Origin: CAWFSE01 sp963697565
GTDB taxonomy: Bacteria; Actinomycetota; Actinomycetes; CAVWCF01
Length of the DNA stretch: 64,000 nucleotides
Assembly (NCBI GenBank): GCA_963697565.1
Contig: CAVOOM010000009.1
Span: 62,001 to 126,000, forward strand
Direction of reading: 5' to 3'
Positions 21,493-30,316 of the stretch are shown in pieces; positions within the stretch are counted from its first letter, which is position 1, and the number at the start of each line of letters is the position of its first letter. The notes under the pieces were generated by a model. The model saw only the letters and a program-made list of their open reading frames with translations. It had not been told where the DNA came from and did no database searches. A program made the translations under genes and the position numbers.

Positions 21493-21588
21493 GCGCGGCC
21501 CGGGGGCCGGCAGCCCGAAGGCCGGGGCCGAGTGTACGGGAGGCCGGCGGGTGCCCGGTAATCCCTGACCGCGACCCGGTGCGGACGA

Positions 21589-22206
21589 TCAGCCCTCGGC
21601 CGGGGCCGGCATGCCGTACTGCGCGGCGATCGCGCGCGCGGTCGCCGTGTCGGGGCCAGGCGCCGGCACGAAGAGCGCCGCCCGGTAGAACCGCAGCTCC
21701 TCGATGCTGTCGCGGATGTCGGCCAGCGCCCGGTGGCCGCCTTGCTTCGCCGGGGCGTTGAAGTAGACCCGCGGGTACCACCGCCGCGCCAGCTCTTTGA
21801 ACGACGAGACGTCGACCAGGCGGTAGTGCAGGTGCGCCTCCAGCGCTGGCATGTCGCGGGCGAGGAACCCGCGGTCGGTGTAGACCGACGAGCCGCACAG
21901 CGGGGCCTTGCGCGGCTCGGCCACATGGCCGGCGACGTAGGCGAGCACCTGGCGCTCGGCCTCCTCCAGGCTCACGGTCTCGGGGCCGGCCAGGGCCTCC
22001 AGCAGCCCCGAGGCGGTGTGCATCTGCACCACGAACTCGTCCATCTGGTCGAGGGCGGCCTGCGGCGGGGCGATCAGCACGTCGATGCCCTCGTCGAGCA
22101 CGTTGAGATCGGCGTCGGTGACGATCGCCGCGACCTCGACCAGCGCGTCGTGGACAAGGTCCAGGCCGGTCATCTCGCAGTCGATCCAGACCAGGCGATC
22201 GGTCAC
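21589..22206 (-). CDS. orn: Oligoribonuclease
   Basis: This DEDDh-family 3'-5' exoribonuclease finishes RNA decay and degrades linear dinucleotides such as pGpG. From the GTG at 22206 (GGAGG upstream) it is 205 residues, the usual size. The metal-binding residues are visible in WIDCEMTGLD (D and E), in the third-aspartate region (SSVYTDRGFLARDMP), and in HRALADIRDSIEEL (H and D). The upstream extension to 22329 has no family support. It is divergent from the beta-CASP nuclease gene, so two RNA-processing nucleases share one 70-base promoter region. Confidence 0.95.
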   Translation of the reverse strand: MTDRLVWIDCEMTGLDLVHDALVEVAAIVTDADLNVLDEGIDVLIAPPQAALDQMDEFVVQMHTASGLLEALAGPETVSLEEAERQVLAYVAGHVAEPRKAPLCGSSVYTDRGFLARDMPALEAHLHYRLVDVSSFKELARRWYPRVYFNAPAKQGGHRALADIRDSIEELRFYRAALFVPAPGPDTATARAIAAQYGMPAPAEG

Positions 22207-22279
22207 GCGGGTGCCTCCAGGGGCGGGATACTGGGGCCGAGCAACGATGCTCGGCCGGTCGACACGAGGGTAGGGGGTC

Positions 22280-23666
22280 ATGGCCACCGCACCTGTGCTG
22301 GCCTTCCACGGCGGCGTCGGCACGGTCACCGGCAGCCGGTTCGCGCTTGGAGACCCATCAGGCCCGCGTCCTGGTCGACGCCGGCCTCTTCCAGGGCCTG
22401 CGCGAGCTGCGCCGCCGCAACTGGGACCCCCCGCCGTTCGACCCGGCCCGGCTCGACGCGGTGCTCCTCACCCACGCCCACCTCGACCACTGCGGCTACC
22501 TCCCACGGCTGGCCAGGGACGGCCTCACCGCGCATGTGCTCGCCTCGCCGTACACCGCCGAGCTGGCCGAGATCGTGCTGCGCGACAGCGCGCACCTGCA
22601 GGAGGAGGACGCCCGCTACGCCGCGGAGAAGGGCTTCTCCAAGCACGCCCACCCGGAGCCGTTGTACGACACGGCCGACGTCGAGACCGCTCTGCGGCTG
22701 TTTGAGCCGCTGCCGTTCGGTGAGCGCCGCGCGATCGCGGCGGGGGTCCACGCCACCCTGCATCCGGCCGGCCACATCCTCGGGGCCTCGGTGGCCGAGG
22801 TCGAGGTGGACGGCCGGCGGGTGGTCTTCAGCGGCGACCTCGGGCGCGCCAACCACCCGCTCATGGAGCCCCCCGGCCCGCCGCCGGCCGCCGACGTCAT
22901 CGTGGTCGAGTCCACCTACGGCAACCGCCGGCACGAGCCCGACGGCCAGGTGCTGGCCGACGCCATCCGGCGCACCGTCCAGCGCGGGGGCTCGGTGCTG
23001 ATCCCGGCGTTCGCGGTCGACCGCACCGAGGTGCTGCTCCAGGCGCTGCGGCGGCTCGTCCGCCTCGGCGAGATCCCCGACCTGCCCGTCTGGGTGGACA
23101 GCCCGATGGCGCTCGCCGCCCTCGAGGTCTACCGGCGGGCGGTGCGCGAGGGCTCGCCCGAGCTGCGCGACGACGTCGTACGCGCCGGCGGCGACCTCTT
23201 CGACCCCGGCCGGCTGCGCGAGGCCCGAACGGCCGAGCAGTCGATCGCGCTCAACGCCCCCAGCGTCCCGAGCATCGTGATCTCCGCCTCGGGGATGGCC
23301 TCGGGCGGCCGCGTCGTGCACCACCTCCGGGCGATGCTGCCCGACCCGCGCAACACGGTCGTCCTCGTGGGATACCAGGCCATCGGCACGCGCGGGCGCG
23401 ACCTCGCCGAGGGGGCCACCCAGCTGAAGATGCACGGGCGGTACGTCCCGGTGCGCGCCGAGATCGCGCAGGCGCAGGCCTTCTCGGTGCACGCGGATGC
23501 AGACGAGCTGATCGGGTGGCTGGCCTCCACGCCGAAGGCGCCCGAAGCCTGCTACGTCGTCCATGGCGAGCCGGACGCCTCGGCCGCGCTGGTCCAACGC
23601 ATCGGCGCCGAGCTCGGCTGGCTGGCGGTGGCCCCGCGGCCGGGGGACCGGGTCCGCCTCGACTAG
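22280..23666 (+). CDS. Metallo-beta-lactamase/beta-CASP ribonuclease (one frameshift)
   Basis: This is a CPSF-like RNA-processing nuclease of about 461 residues. The zinc-binding motif HAHLDHCG is clear. Further metal ligands follow in HPAGHILGA and SGDLGR, then the beta-CASP region (ESTYGNR, PAFAVDRTEVLL) and the RMMBL end (FSVHADADELIGWL, VHGEPDAS). One extra G at about 22349 splits the first 22 residues (VGTVTGSRFAL) from the rest (ETHQARVLVDAGLFQG). It is neither RNase J nor the RNase Z type; members of this group are called exonucleases or mRNA 3'-end-processing factor homologues. The exact substrate is not known. Confidence 0.9.
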
Positions 23667-23673
23667 CCCGCGG

Positions 23674-24678
23674 TCACTCCTCGGCGAGGACGTCCGCCCC
23701 GTCCAGGACCTCCTCGACCGGTCGCCGCGGGATGGGCGGCGCCGCCGCCCCGTAGCCCAGCCGCAGCAGCATCTGGGGGTAGCCGATCCCGGCTCTGGGG
23801 TCGCGCACCAGCCAGCGCAGGTCGGCGCGCTCCAACGGCTGGTTGGCGAACGAGGCCGACACGCCCTCGATGGTGGCCACCAGCAAGACGCGCTCCAGGG
23901 CGGCGCCTGCCCGGATCCACGCCGCGCGGTCATCGTCGCGGGTGGCGAGCACGCCCAGCGTGGGGGTCCGCTCGAACGACTCCTGCTGGCGGCCCTCGAT
24001 CGGCCGGCCGCGCCGCAGATCGCGGAACGGCGCATGCGGGTCGTCGGGGAGCGGCCCGAGCGCGTAGCCCGGAACGCCGTCCATGCGGTCGGGCGGGACA
24101 CCCGTCCACTCGGCGGCCTCCGCCGCGAGCTCCGGGTTGAGATCGCGTTCGAGGTCGCCGGCATGGATGAGCTGCACGATGCGGCCCAGCTCGTGCGGGT
24201 CGGTCACCAGCCGCAGATCCGCCCCCTCGGCGGCGGCGGCGTCGATCAGCGCGCTCTGCACGCTCTGCGGGAGCGGGCGGTCCTCGAACGGCCCCCGGTG
24301 GGTGTGCCGCAGGGCGATCGCGTCGTAGAGGGCCCCGGCCATCCCGGAGCGCGCGTCGCGCCCCGACAAAGTGACCCGCGCCACCACGAGCGGGTCGCCG
24401 GGGTCCGGCAGCAGCCGGGTGGTCGGCTCATATCCGAAGTGCTCGGCCGCCACCTGCAGGTTGAGCAGCGCGGCGCCGCAGGACACGAGCATCGAGCGGC
24501 CCTCGGGGTCGACGTGCACCAGCTGGCGCCCGCTGTCGGCGCGCAGCCACACGTCCGCGCCGTCGACCTCGAACCGCCAAGGCTGGGTGTTGTGGATCGA
24601 CGGAGCGGCGACGGCCGCCTCCAGCAGAACGCGCACGTCGTCGGCCGAGGGGGTGGGACGGGACGTGGTCGCGGGCAT
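23674..24678 (-). CDS. Acg-type FMN-binding nitroreductase family protein
   Basis: This is a 334-residue protein of the Acg (Rv2032-like) branch of the nitroreductase fold. Members have two fused nitroreductase-like halves, with a lid that closes the flavin pocket. Seen here are AAPSIHNTQPWRFEV near the N-terminus, RSMLVSCGAALLNLQVA, and the C-terminal PQMLLRLGYG. The Mycobacterium homologue is hypoxia-induced and may sequester flavin rather than reduce nitro compounds. It lies 21 bases after the universal stress protein gene on the same strand, a pairing seen in the DosR dormancy regulon, and probably shares its promoter. Confidence 0.88.
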   Translation of the reverse strand: MPATTSRPTPSADDVRVLLEAAVAAPSIHNTQPWRFEVDGADVWLRADSGRQLVHVDPEGRSMLVSCGAALLNLQVAAEHFGYEPTTRLLPDPGDPLVVARVTLSGRDARSGMAGALYDAIALRHTHRGPFEDRPLPQSVQSALIDAAAAEGADLRLVTDPHELGRIVQLIHAGDLERDLNPELAAEAAEWTGVPPDRMDGVPGYALGPLPDDPHAPFRDLRRGRPIEGRQQESFERTPTLGVLATRDDDRAAWIRAGAALERVLLVATIEGVSASFANQPLERADLRWLVRDPRAGIGYPQMLLRLGYGAAAPPIPRRPVEEVLDGADVLAEE

Positions 24679-24699
24679 GCAGGCCTCCAGGTGCGGGCG

Positions 24700-25611
24700 T
24701 CAGCCCACGCGGACGATGGCGACGGGGCAGTACGCGTGATGCAGCACGGAGTGCGACACGGACCCCAGCAGCAGGCTCGCGAAGCCGCCGCGGCCGCGGC
24801 TGCCGACGGCGACCAGCGCCGCCCCCTTGGATGCCTCGATCAGGATCTTGGCGGCCTTGCCGTGGTGGACGATCGTGCGCACATCCACATCGGGGTACTC
24901 CTCCCGCCAGCCGGCCAGGGCCTCGGCGGTCGTGCGCAGCTCGTCTGAGGCCACCTCGTCGAGGGGGACCGGCAGCACCACGGGGGTGCCGATGGCGTCG
25001 ACCGTCGGCGCGTACCAGCCGTGGGCCACGGTCAGCCCGCACTGGCGCCGCGAGGCCTCCTGGAAGGCGAACGCCAGCGCGGCCTCGGAGATCTCCGAGC
25101 CGTCGACGCCGACGACCACGCGCCCGGCCTCCGGCCCGGGCGGCACGTCGGCGTGCTCGCGGTGGATCACCACGGGGCAATGCGCGTGCCCCGCGACCTG
25201 CACACCGGTGGAGCCGATGAGGAGCTCGCTGAAGCTGTCGAGTCCGCGCGAGCCCAGCACGATCAGGGAGGCGCGCTCAGACTCCGCGACGTCGAGCATC
25301 GCCGTGACGGGAGGCCCGCTGACCAGTCGGCCCTCGACAGCGACCCCGCCGGCGTGGGTGCGCGCGTGCTCGACCTCGGTGTCCAGCGAGTCTTGGGCGC
25401 CCTGCTTGACCGCGTCGAACGACGGGCCGGGGACCGCTGCACCCATCGCGACGGGAGGCAGCGGCATGGCCCAGGCATGGACGGCGATGAGGGCCAGGCC
25501 GCGCTGGGCGGCAGCCGCCAAGGCCCAATCCAAGGCGAGGCGCGAGGTGTCTGAGCCGTCGACGCCGACGACGACAGGGCCGGTGAGGTGTGCGGCGCTC
25601 TGGTCGGGCAT
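24700..25611 (-). CDS. Universal stress protein, tandem UspA domains
   Basis: This is a 303-residue protein made of two UspA domains (about residues 10-150 and 155-300). Each begins with VVVGVDGS and carries the ATP-binding signature (GSRGLDSFSELLIGSTG in the first, GSRGRGGFASLLLGSVS in the second). The ATG at 25611 has GAGGAGG just upstream; an earlier start at 25674 is not supported. ATP-binding tandem Usps are typical of mycobacterial and other actinobacterial stress and hypoxia regulons. It heads a two-gene unit with the Acg-like gene, behind a DosR/OsdR-like palindrome at 25719-25732. Confidence 0.93.
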   Translation of the reverse strand: MPDQSAAHLTGPVVVGVDGSDTSRLALDWALAAAAQRGLALIAVHAWAMPLPPVAMGAAVPGPSFDAVKQGAQDSLDTEVEHARTHAGGVAVEGRLVSGPPVTAMLDVAESERASLIVLGSRGLDSFSELLIGSTGVQVAGHAHCPVVIHREHADVPPGPEAGRVVVGVDGSEISEAALAFAFQEASRRQCGLTVAHGWYAPTVDAIGTPVVLPVPLDEVASDELRTTAEALAGWREEYPDVDVRTIVHHGKAAKILIEASKGAALVAVGSRGRGGFASLLLGSVSHSVLHHAYCPVAIVRVG

Positions 25612-25718
25612 GGCGACCTCCTCGCGACTGCGGGACCGGTGCGCAGGGGGAAGGCCCGAGCGCACACCGGCCACGACCGGACGCCTTCAGGATGCCGCTC
25701 CGCGGGCGGCGCGTGATC

Positions 25719-25732
25719 GGGCCGATGGTCCC
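25719..25732 (-). promoter_or_regulatory. Candidate DosR/OsdR (DevR-type) operator
   Basis: GGGCCGATGGTCCC is a near-perfect 7+7 palindrome, about 110 bases upstream of the usp start. It reads closely like the GGGCC-GATC-GGCCC-type sites of streptomycete OsdR and the GGGAC...GTCCC core of the mycobacterial DosR box. The downstream genes are the usual DosR targets. No regulator gene is in the window. The assignment is by pattern only. Confidence 0.45.
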
Positions 25733-25742
25733 GACTCGGGGG

Positions 25743-25771
25743 GTCCCTGGGCCGGGATTCGGCCCTGGGAC
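25743..25771 (-). terminator. Hairpin terminator of the M15 peptidase gene
   Basis: GTCCCTGGGCCG and CGGCCCTGGGAC pair over 12 positions with one central mismatch around a 5-base loop. The hairpin abuts the TAG of the minus-strand M15 peptidase gene, so it ends that transcript before the usp promoter region. Confidence 0.6.
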
Positions 25772-27108
25772 TAGCCGCCGAACTCCCAGTGCCACGGCTC
25801 GGGCTTGCTGCCGCCCTGCTGCGCCCACGACGGGAGGTACCAGCCAAAGCGCGGCGCGTTGGCCCGCATCCACTGGTGGGTCACCGAGCTGAACGAGTTG
25901 ATGCCGTCGCACAGGTCGACGGCCTGGCCCCACCCGTGGTTGGAGGTGCCTGGGGCGGCGGCGAGGACGGGCTTCAGCGCCTTGAGCGCCACCTGCTGGG
26001 CGTACGAGCGGTAGGAGTCCGTGACGCAGATCGGCTTGCCGAAGGTGCCCGCGTAGTCGCGGCTCATCCGGTCGAAGGCGGCCGCGGCGTCGCCGCGGAG
26101 GAAGTGGTACGGGTAGCCCCAGACCGACTTCAGGGCCGCCTTGGGGATGCAGCCGTTGCGGTAGCCACCTCGGGTGGCCGGGAGCGGGTTGGCGCAGCCG
26201 TCGGCCAAGGCCGGGATGCCCTGGGCCTGCTCCCGGGCCCGGCGCTTGGCGTCCTCTGCGGCGCGCCGCAGCGCCTCGGCGCGGGCCTTCTCCATCTGCT
26301 GGGCGCGGTCGGTCGCGGCGGCCGCGCCGGCCTGGCTTGCCGCGCGCGCGGCGTCCACGGCGGCGACCTGGCGCTTCTGCTGCGACGCGAGCGCGGCGGC
26401 CTGCTGGCGGGCTGCCGCTGCGGCGGCCTCCGCTGCCTCGGCCTGCTGCCGGGAGGCCTCGGCTTGGGCCCGGGCCGCCTCGGCCTGCTGATGGGCCTGG
26501 TCGGCCAAGTCCTGGGCCGCCTTCGCCGCGGCGCGGGCCGCCTCCAGGTCGTCCACGACGCCAGAGCTGGTGGTTCCCACGATCCGAACGGACTGCAGGC
26601 GCCGGGCGAATTCGGCTGGGTTGCCGGACTCCAGCAGCGTCCCGTACTGCGCGAGCTGGCCGTACTGGCCCTGCCGGTAGAGCGACGATGCGTACCGCCG
26701 CAGCTTGGTGCGAGCCTCATCTTCGCCGGCCTTCGCCGTGGCGAACTGCGCGGCAGCGGCCTCGGCGGCGGCGCGCGCCTGGCCTTCGGCGGCGCGGGCC
26801 TGGGCCTCGGCGGCCCGGGCCTGGCCGGCCTGCCCGGTCGCGTCGTTGAACTGCTGCAGCGCGGCGCTGGACTGGTTGGCGAGGTCCTGCAGGCGGGTCT
26901 GCTCGGCTGCGAGCTGCCTGCTTTGGGCGACCGCCTGGGCGGCCAGCTGCGCCGCCTTGGCCTTCTCCGCGGCGATCTGGGCCGGGGTCGGGACCGGGTT
27001 CTTGGCCGACGTCGCGGCCGCCGGCACGCCGAGGGTCGCCACCACGGCGAAGGCCGCGGCGAGGGCGAACAAGCGCGTGCGGGGACGTGCGGGCAGTCGG
27101 GGCGTCAC
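25771..27108 (-). CDS. Exported M15 (VanY-type) D-alanyl-D-alanine carboxypeptidase with coiled-coil domain
   Basis: This is a 445-residue secreted protein. An N-terminal signal peptide (RLFALAAAFAVVATLGVPAAATSA) is followed by a long Ala/Gln/Glu-rich coiled coil (about residues 40-285). The coil is interrupted by a short globular part (YASSLYRQGQYGQLAQYGTLLESG), as in PcsB/NlpC-type hydrolases. After a cysteine pair (CANPLP...NGC) comes the peptidase M15 domain: VTDSYRSYAQQ, SNHGWGQAVDLCDG with metal ligands H and D, and EPWHWEF with the catalytic E and last H. It likely trims peptidoglycan stem peptides, with the coiled coil tethering or regulating it, perhaps via FtsEX-like control (inference). 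A hairpin follows the stop. Confidence 0.9.
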   Translation of the reverse strand: MTPRLPARPRTRLFALAAAFAVVATLGVPAAATSAKNPVPTPAQIAAEKAKAAQLAAQAVAQSRQLAAEQTRLQDLANQSSAALQQFNDATGQAGQARAAEAQARAAEGQARAAAEAAAAQFATAKAGEDEARTKLRRYASSLYRQGQYGQLAQYGTLLESGNPAEFARRLQSVRIVGTTSSGVVDDLEAARAAAKAAQDLADQAHQQAEAARAQAEASRQQAEAAEAAAAAARQQAAALASQQKRQVAAVDAARAASQAGAAAATDRAQQMEKARAEALRRAAEDAKRRAREQAQGIPALADGCANPLPATRGGYRNGCIPKAALKSVWGYPYHFLRGDAAAAFDRMSRDYAGTFGKPICVTDSYRSYAQQVALKALKPVLAAAPGTSNHGWGQAVDLCDGINSFSSVTHQWMRANAPRFGWYLPSWAQQGGSKPEPWHWEFGG

Positions 27109-27250
27109 GCAGGAGTCATCGGCACCTCCGCCCGAGCCCCTAAGCGGGCGTCTCGCGATCTGGACGTCTGCGCCGCCGCCACGGCCGATAATCGCAACTG
27201 CGTCTGGGTCGCGGCCCGGGCTTCCTTGACCCCCATGCGCGGAGGGCTCA

Positions 27251-27862
27251 GTGGCTCAACAGGAGCACCGTTCGCAGATGCGCGGGCGGATGGATCGCGG
27301 CGAGCTCTACCTCGCGGACGCACCAGATCTGCTCGCCGCGCGGCTGCGGGCCCAGCGGCTGCAGCATGCGTACAACGCCATCGAGCCGGGGGACGCGGTG
27401 GCGCGCTCGGCCCTGCTCGCCGAGCTGCTGGGGGAGGTCGGCGAGGGGGTGGTGGTGCTGCCGTCGTTCCGCTGCGACTACGGCTTCAACATCTCGATCG
27501 GGGCGGGCACCTTCGTGAACTTCGACGCAGTGCTGCTCGACACCTCGCCGATCCGGATCGGCGAGGCCTGCCAGCTGGCCCCGCGCGTGCAGCTGCTCAC
27601 GGCCACGCATCCGGTCGACCCGGGCCCGCGCCGCGCGGGTTGGGAGTACGGCGCGCCGATCACGCTCGGCGACAACGTGTGGCTGGGCGGAGGCGTGATC
27701 GTGTGCCCGGGGGTCGCGATCGGCGACGACACGGTGGTCGGGGCGGGGGCCGTGGTCACCCGGGACCTGCCGGCCGGGGTGGTCGCCGTCGGCAACCCGG
27801 CGCGGGTGCTGCGCGCGATCGGCCCGGACGACCGCGTCGAGGTGCCCGGGCCCGGCGAGTAG
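27251..27862 (+). CDS. Maltose/galactoside O-acetyltransferase family (left-handed beta-helix)
   Basis: This 203-residue acetyl-CoA-dependent sugar O-acetyltransferase is of the Maa/LacA type. The N-terminal helical maltose acetyltransferase segment (MRGELYLADAPDL-like) is followed by hexapeptide repeats forming the beta-helix (YGFNISIGAGTFVNFDAVLLD, ITLGDNVWLGGGVIVCPGVAIGDDTVVGAG). The catalytic histidine is in TATHPVDP, and the end NPARVLRAI is typical. The GTG at 27251 has GGAGGG five bases upstream. The sugar acceptor is unknown. Confidence 0.92.
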   Translation: MAQQEHRSQMRGRMDRGELYLADAPDLLAARLRAQRLQHAYNAIEPGDAVARSALLAELLGEVGEGVVVLPSFRCDYGFNISIGAGTFVNFDAVLLDTSPIRIGEACQLAPRVQLLTATHPVDPGPRRAGWEYGAPITLGDNVWLGGGVIVCPGVAIGDDTVVGAGAVVTRDLPAGVVAVGNPARVLRAIGPDDRVEVPGPGE

Positions 27863-27928
27863 CCCCGGGGCCGGCCGCCAGCGCTGGTTGACTGGCTGTC
27901 GTGCCGTCACTGACGCCGCGACCCGTGG

Positions 27929-28912
27929 GTGCTCGCCGCCTGCCTGGCGGCGGCCGTGCTCTCGCTCGCCGGCTGCGACCGAGCGGCCGACAGCGGGGAG
28001 GGCGGCACCCCGTCATCGCCGGCATCCTCGACCCCGGGTGACGGACTCGGTGAGGTGCAGTTCGGATCGGTCGTCACCCCGGACGGCCGCGAGCGGACGT
28101 ACCGGCTCTACATCGCCGGGACGGCGCGCCCCAACCTGCCAGCGCCTCTGCTGGTGGCGATGCACGGGGGCGGGGGCTCCGGCGAGCAGTTCGAGCGCAC
28201 CTCGGGGTTCGATGCCGTGGCCGACCAGCGTGGGTGGCTGGTGGCTTACCCCGACGGTGTGGGCGGCCCAGGGACCGCCAACCGCCTGCGCACCTGGAAC
28301 GGGGGACCCGGGTACTGCTGCGGAGCAGCCGAGCGCGACGACGTCGACGACGTGGAGTTCATCCGGCTGCTGGTCCAGCAGATCTCCAGCGAGCGCCCCG
28401 TGGACCCGCTGCGCACCTACGCCGCCGGGCACTCCAACGGCGGCATCATGGCCTACCGCCTGGCCTGCGAGCTCAGTGACGTGATCGTGGCCGTGGGATT
28501 GCAGGCCGGCAGCCTCGGGGTCGACCCGTGCGCCCCACCGCGGCCGGTCTCGCTGCTGCACCTGCACGGCACGGCCGACCGCAACCACCCCATCGACGGC
28601 GGCGTCGGCCCCAACGGGATCTCGGGCGTGGACTTCAACCCTGCGATCGACGGGGTGCGCACCCTCGCGGCCGCGGACGGCTGCCCGAGCAGCCCTCGCA
28701 CCGAGGTGGATGCCGCCAACCCCGACGTCACCCGCGCGATCTGGTCGCCGTGCCTCGACGGCTCCGCGGTCGAGTTCGTCACGGTGGCGGGCGCCTCGCA
28801 CGCGTGGATGGGGCGCGAGCCGGAGCGGGCCGCGCTGGTGGGCGAGGCGTACCTCCAGCTGGATGCGAGCGTCGTGATCGGCGACTTCCTGGCGGCGCAC
28901 CCCCGCCGCTGA
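27929..28912 (+). CDS. LpqC-like polyhydroxybutyrate depolymerase/feruloyl esterase family lipoprotein
   Basis: This 327-residue alpha/beta-hydrolase carries a lipoprotein signal (lipobox LAGC at residues 13-16), so it is probably anchored outside the membrane. The family marks are LVAMHGGGGSGEQFE, WLVAYPDGVGG, the nucleophile serine in AGHSNGG, and the late histidine in GASHAWMG. In front of the GTG at 27929, the sequence from 27901 (VPSLTPR...PWVLAAC) would make a better signal peptide with a basic n-region if one base were changed in number, so the true start may be 27901 behind a frameshift. Members hydrolyse short-chain polyesters or feruloyl esters; the substrate here is unproven. Confidence 0.82.
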   Translation: MLAACLAAAVLSLAGCDRAADSGEGGTPSSPASSTPGDGLGEVQFGSVVTPDGRERTYRLYIAGTARPNLPAPLLVAMHGGGGSGEQFERTSGFDAVADQRGWLVAYPDGVGGPGTANRLRTWNGGPGYCCGAAERDDVDDVEFIRLLVQQISSERPVDPLRTYAAGHSNGGIMAYRLACELSDVIVAVGLQAGSLGVDPCAPPRPVSLLHLHGTADRNHPIDGGVGPNGISGVDFNPAIDGVRTLAAADGCPSSPRTEVDAANPDVTRAIWSPCLDGSAVEFVTVAGASHAWMGREPERAALVGEAYLQLDASVVIGDFLAAHPRR

Positions 28913-28927
28913 TGCCAGGCCGAGAGG

Positions 28928-29484
28928 TCAGGGCCGTCGGGCTTCGTAGCGGAGCCGGGCCATGCCGGCGCCGAGGTCGTCGCACGAGGTCAGGGTGAAG
29001 TCGTGACGGCCGGTGTGCGACCACAGCGGGACGCCCTCGCCGAGCAGCACGGGCACGACGTACAGCCGCAACTCGTCGACGAGGTCGCCGCGGAGGAAGG
29101 CGCCCGCGACCTCGCCGCCGCCGACCAGCCAGATGGCGCCCTCCGCGCGCACCGCGAGGTCGTCGACCAGGGCGCGCAGGTCGCGGCCGTCGTTCGCGAA
29201 CACCCCGGCGGGGGCGTCGCCCAGCGGACGCCTGGTGACGACTGCGGTCGGCTTGCCTTCGTACGGCCAGCCCCAGCCGAGGACCTGGTCGTACGTCCGG
29301 CGGCCCATGACCAGCGAGCCGACCTCGGCGAGGAACTGCTCGTAGTCGGACTCCGCTCCCGCACGGCGTCGAGGAAGCCGACCCCGCCGTCGGCCTCGGC
29401 GATGTACCCGTCCAGCGACAGCGCGACGTAGAGGACCACCCGGGTTGGCGCGCTGATGGATCCGGGCTCCGGGGTCGGGGTCAT
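28928..29484 (-). CDS. Dihydrofolate reductase-like (RibD C-terminal) protein (one frameshift)
   Basis: This NADPH-binding reductase of the RibD C-terminal/DHFR-like family is about 185 residues. The N-terminal half reads VVLYVALSLDGYIAEADGGVGFLDAV and the C-terminal half MGRRTYDQVLGWGWPYEGKP...IWLVGGGEVAGAFL. They are in different frames, with the break (one missing or two extra bases) at about 29355. The ATG at 29484 overlaps the stop of the lipoprotein gene upstream. Such proteins are common, uncharacterised and distinct from FolA. Its 3' end converges on the esterase gene with 15 bases between. Confidence 0.82.
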
Positions 29485-30054
29485 CCGCCGGGCCGCCAGG
29501 TCATCGACTCCACCAAGGCCCTGAAGGCGGCCGAATCCGCAGCCACGTTCCCGTCCGGGGTGAACGAGGTGACGATCACTCCTTGCCCCTGCGCGGTGGC
29601 CACGGCCTTCAGGACGAGCGTCGGCCCGAAGACCCCCTCCGGGCAGTGGATCTCCAGCAGCCGCGCGGGCTGGCCGTCGAGGGCCACCTCGGACGTGGCC
29701 GCGGGAGGCGGGCAGCCGCGGTTGGCGGTGAGCCAGGCGGCGTGGGCGTCGGCGAAGGCTTGGACGTCCAGCGGGGTCGGCTGCCCGAGGATGAACAAAT
29801 CCTGCGGGCCCGGCGGATAGAGCCGATCGGCGTACGCGGCCGTGTGGTCGATGTCGCCGCCATCCCAGCGCTCGGTCGCGCCTGCTGAGTTCCAGCCCGG
29901 CGGGAGCGGGAGGGAGATGCCGTACTGGGTCGAGGCGAAGAGGCTGGCAGACGGGCTGGGCTGCCGCATCGGCGCCGCTGTCGGAGCCCGTGCACGCGGT
30001 GGCGCCAGCGGCCAAGGCCGCGGCCATCGCCGCGGCAGCGAGCGCACGGATCAT
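29481..30054 (-). CDS. Hypothetical lipoprotein (one frameshift)
   Basis: This is a putative lipoprotein of about 190 residues. From the ATG at 30054 the N-terminus is a textbook lipoprotein signal, MIRALAAAAMAAALAAG-ATAC, with the lipid cysteine at about residue 21, then a Ser/Gly/Ala linker. The mature domain (YGISLPLPPGWNSAGATERWDG to FRALVESMTWRPG) is in the next frame, an extra base lying at about 29965-29980. That body, with a PPGW and a final ...VESMTWRP, is the pattern of PsbP/LpqN-like domains in actinobacterial lipoproteins; this is inference. The stop overlaps the start of the DHFR-like gene. Confidence 0.68.
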
Positions 30055-30174
30055 GCGCGGGACGCTAGCAGCGGCCTCGGCTCGCCCAACAGCCTTCGGG
30101 GGGCAGGCCGAATAGCATGCCGGGGGAAGCGCGGGGAACCGGAGGAAGGGCCGTCCCGATGACCGTCCCCCACG

Positions 30175-30248
30175 CCCCCTGTAGCTCAGGTGGAGAGAGC
30201 GGCGGACTTCTAATCCGCGGGTCGCAGGTTCGAGTCCTGCCAGGGGGA
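30175..30248 (+). tRNA. tRNA-Arg (anticodon TCT)
   Basis: The acceptor CCCCCTG pairs with CAGGGGG, with an A discriminator followed by CC. The D arm is AGCTCAGGTGGAGAGAGC. The anticodon stem GCGGA/TCCGC carries the loop CTTCTAA, so the anticodon is TCT for AGA codons, which are rare in this GC-rich genome. The T arm is CAGGTTCGAGTCCTG. It is a single tRNA, and no integrase is nearby. Confidence 0.95.
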
Positions 30249-30316
30249 CCGTGCGCCAAGGACCGTCGCGAGGTCGGCCGGGGCGCGTCCGCCCTGCTGG
30301 GTGCGACGATGGGTCC

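Noticed and set aside
26200..27000. Tandem DNA repeats
   Set aside because: The repeated Ala/Gln/Arg codons encode the coiled coil of the M15 peptidase; no exact repeat unit is kept.
30175..30248. tRNA-Arg as an integration site of a mobile element
   Set aside because: There is no integrase, no direct repeat of the tRNA end, and the flanking genes are ordinary chromosomal ones.
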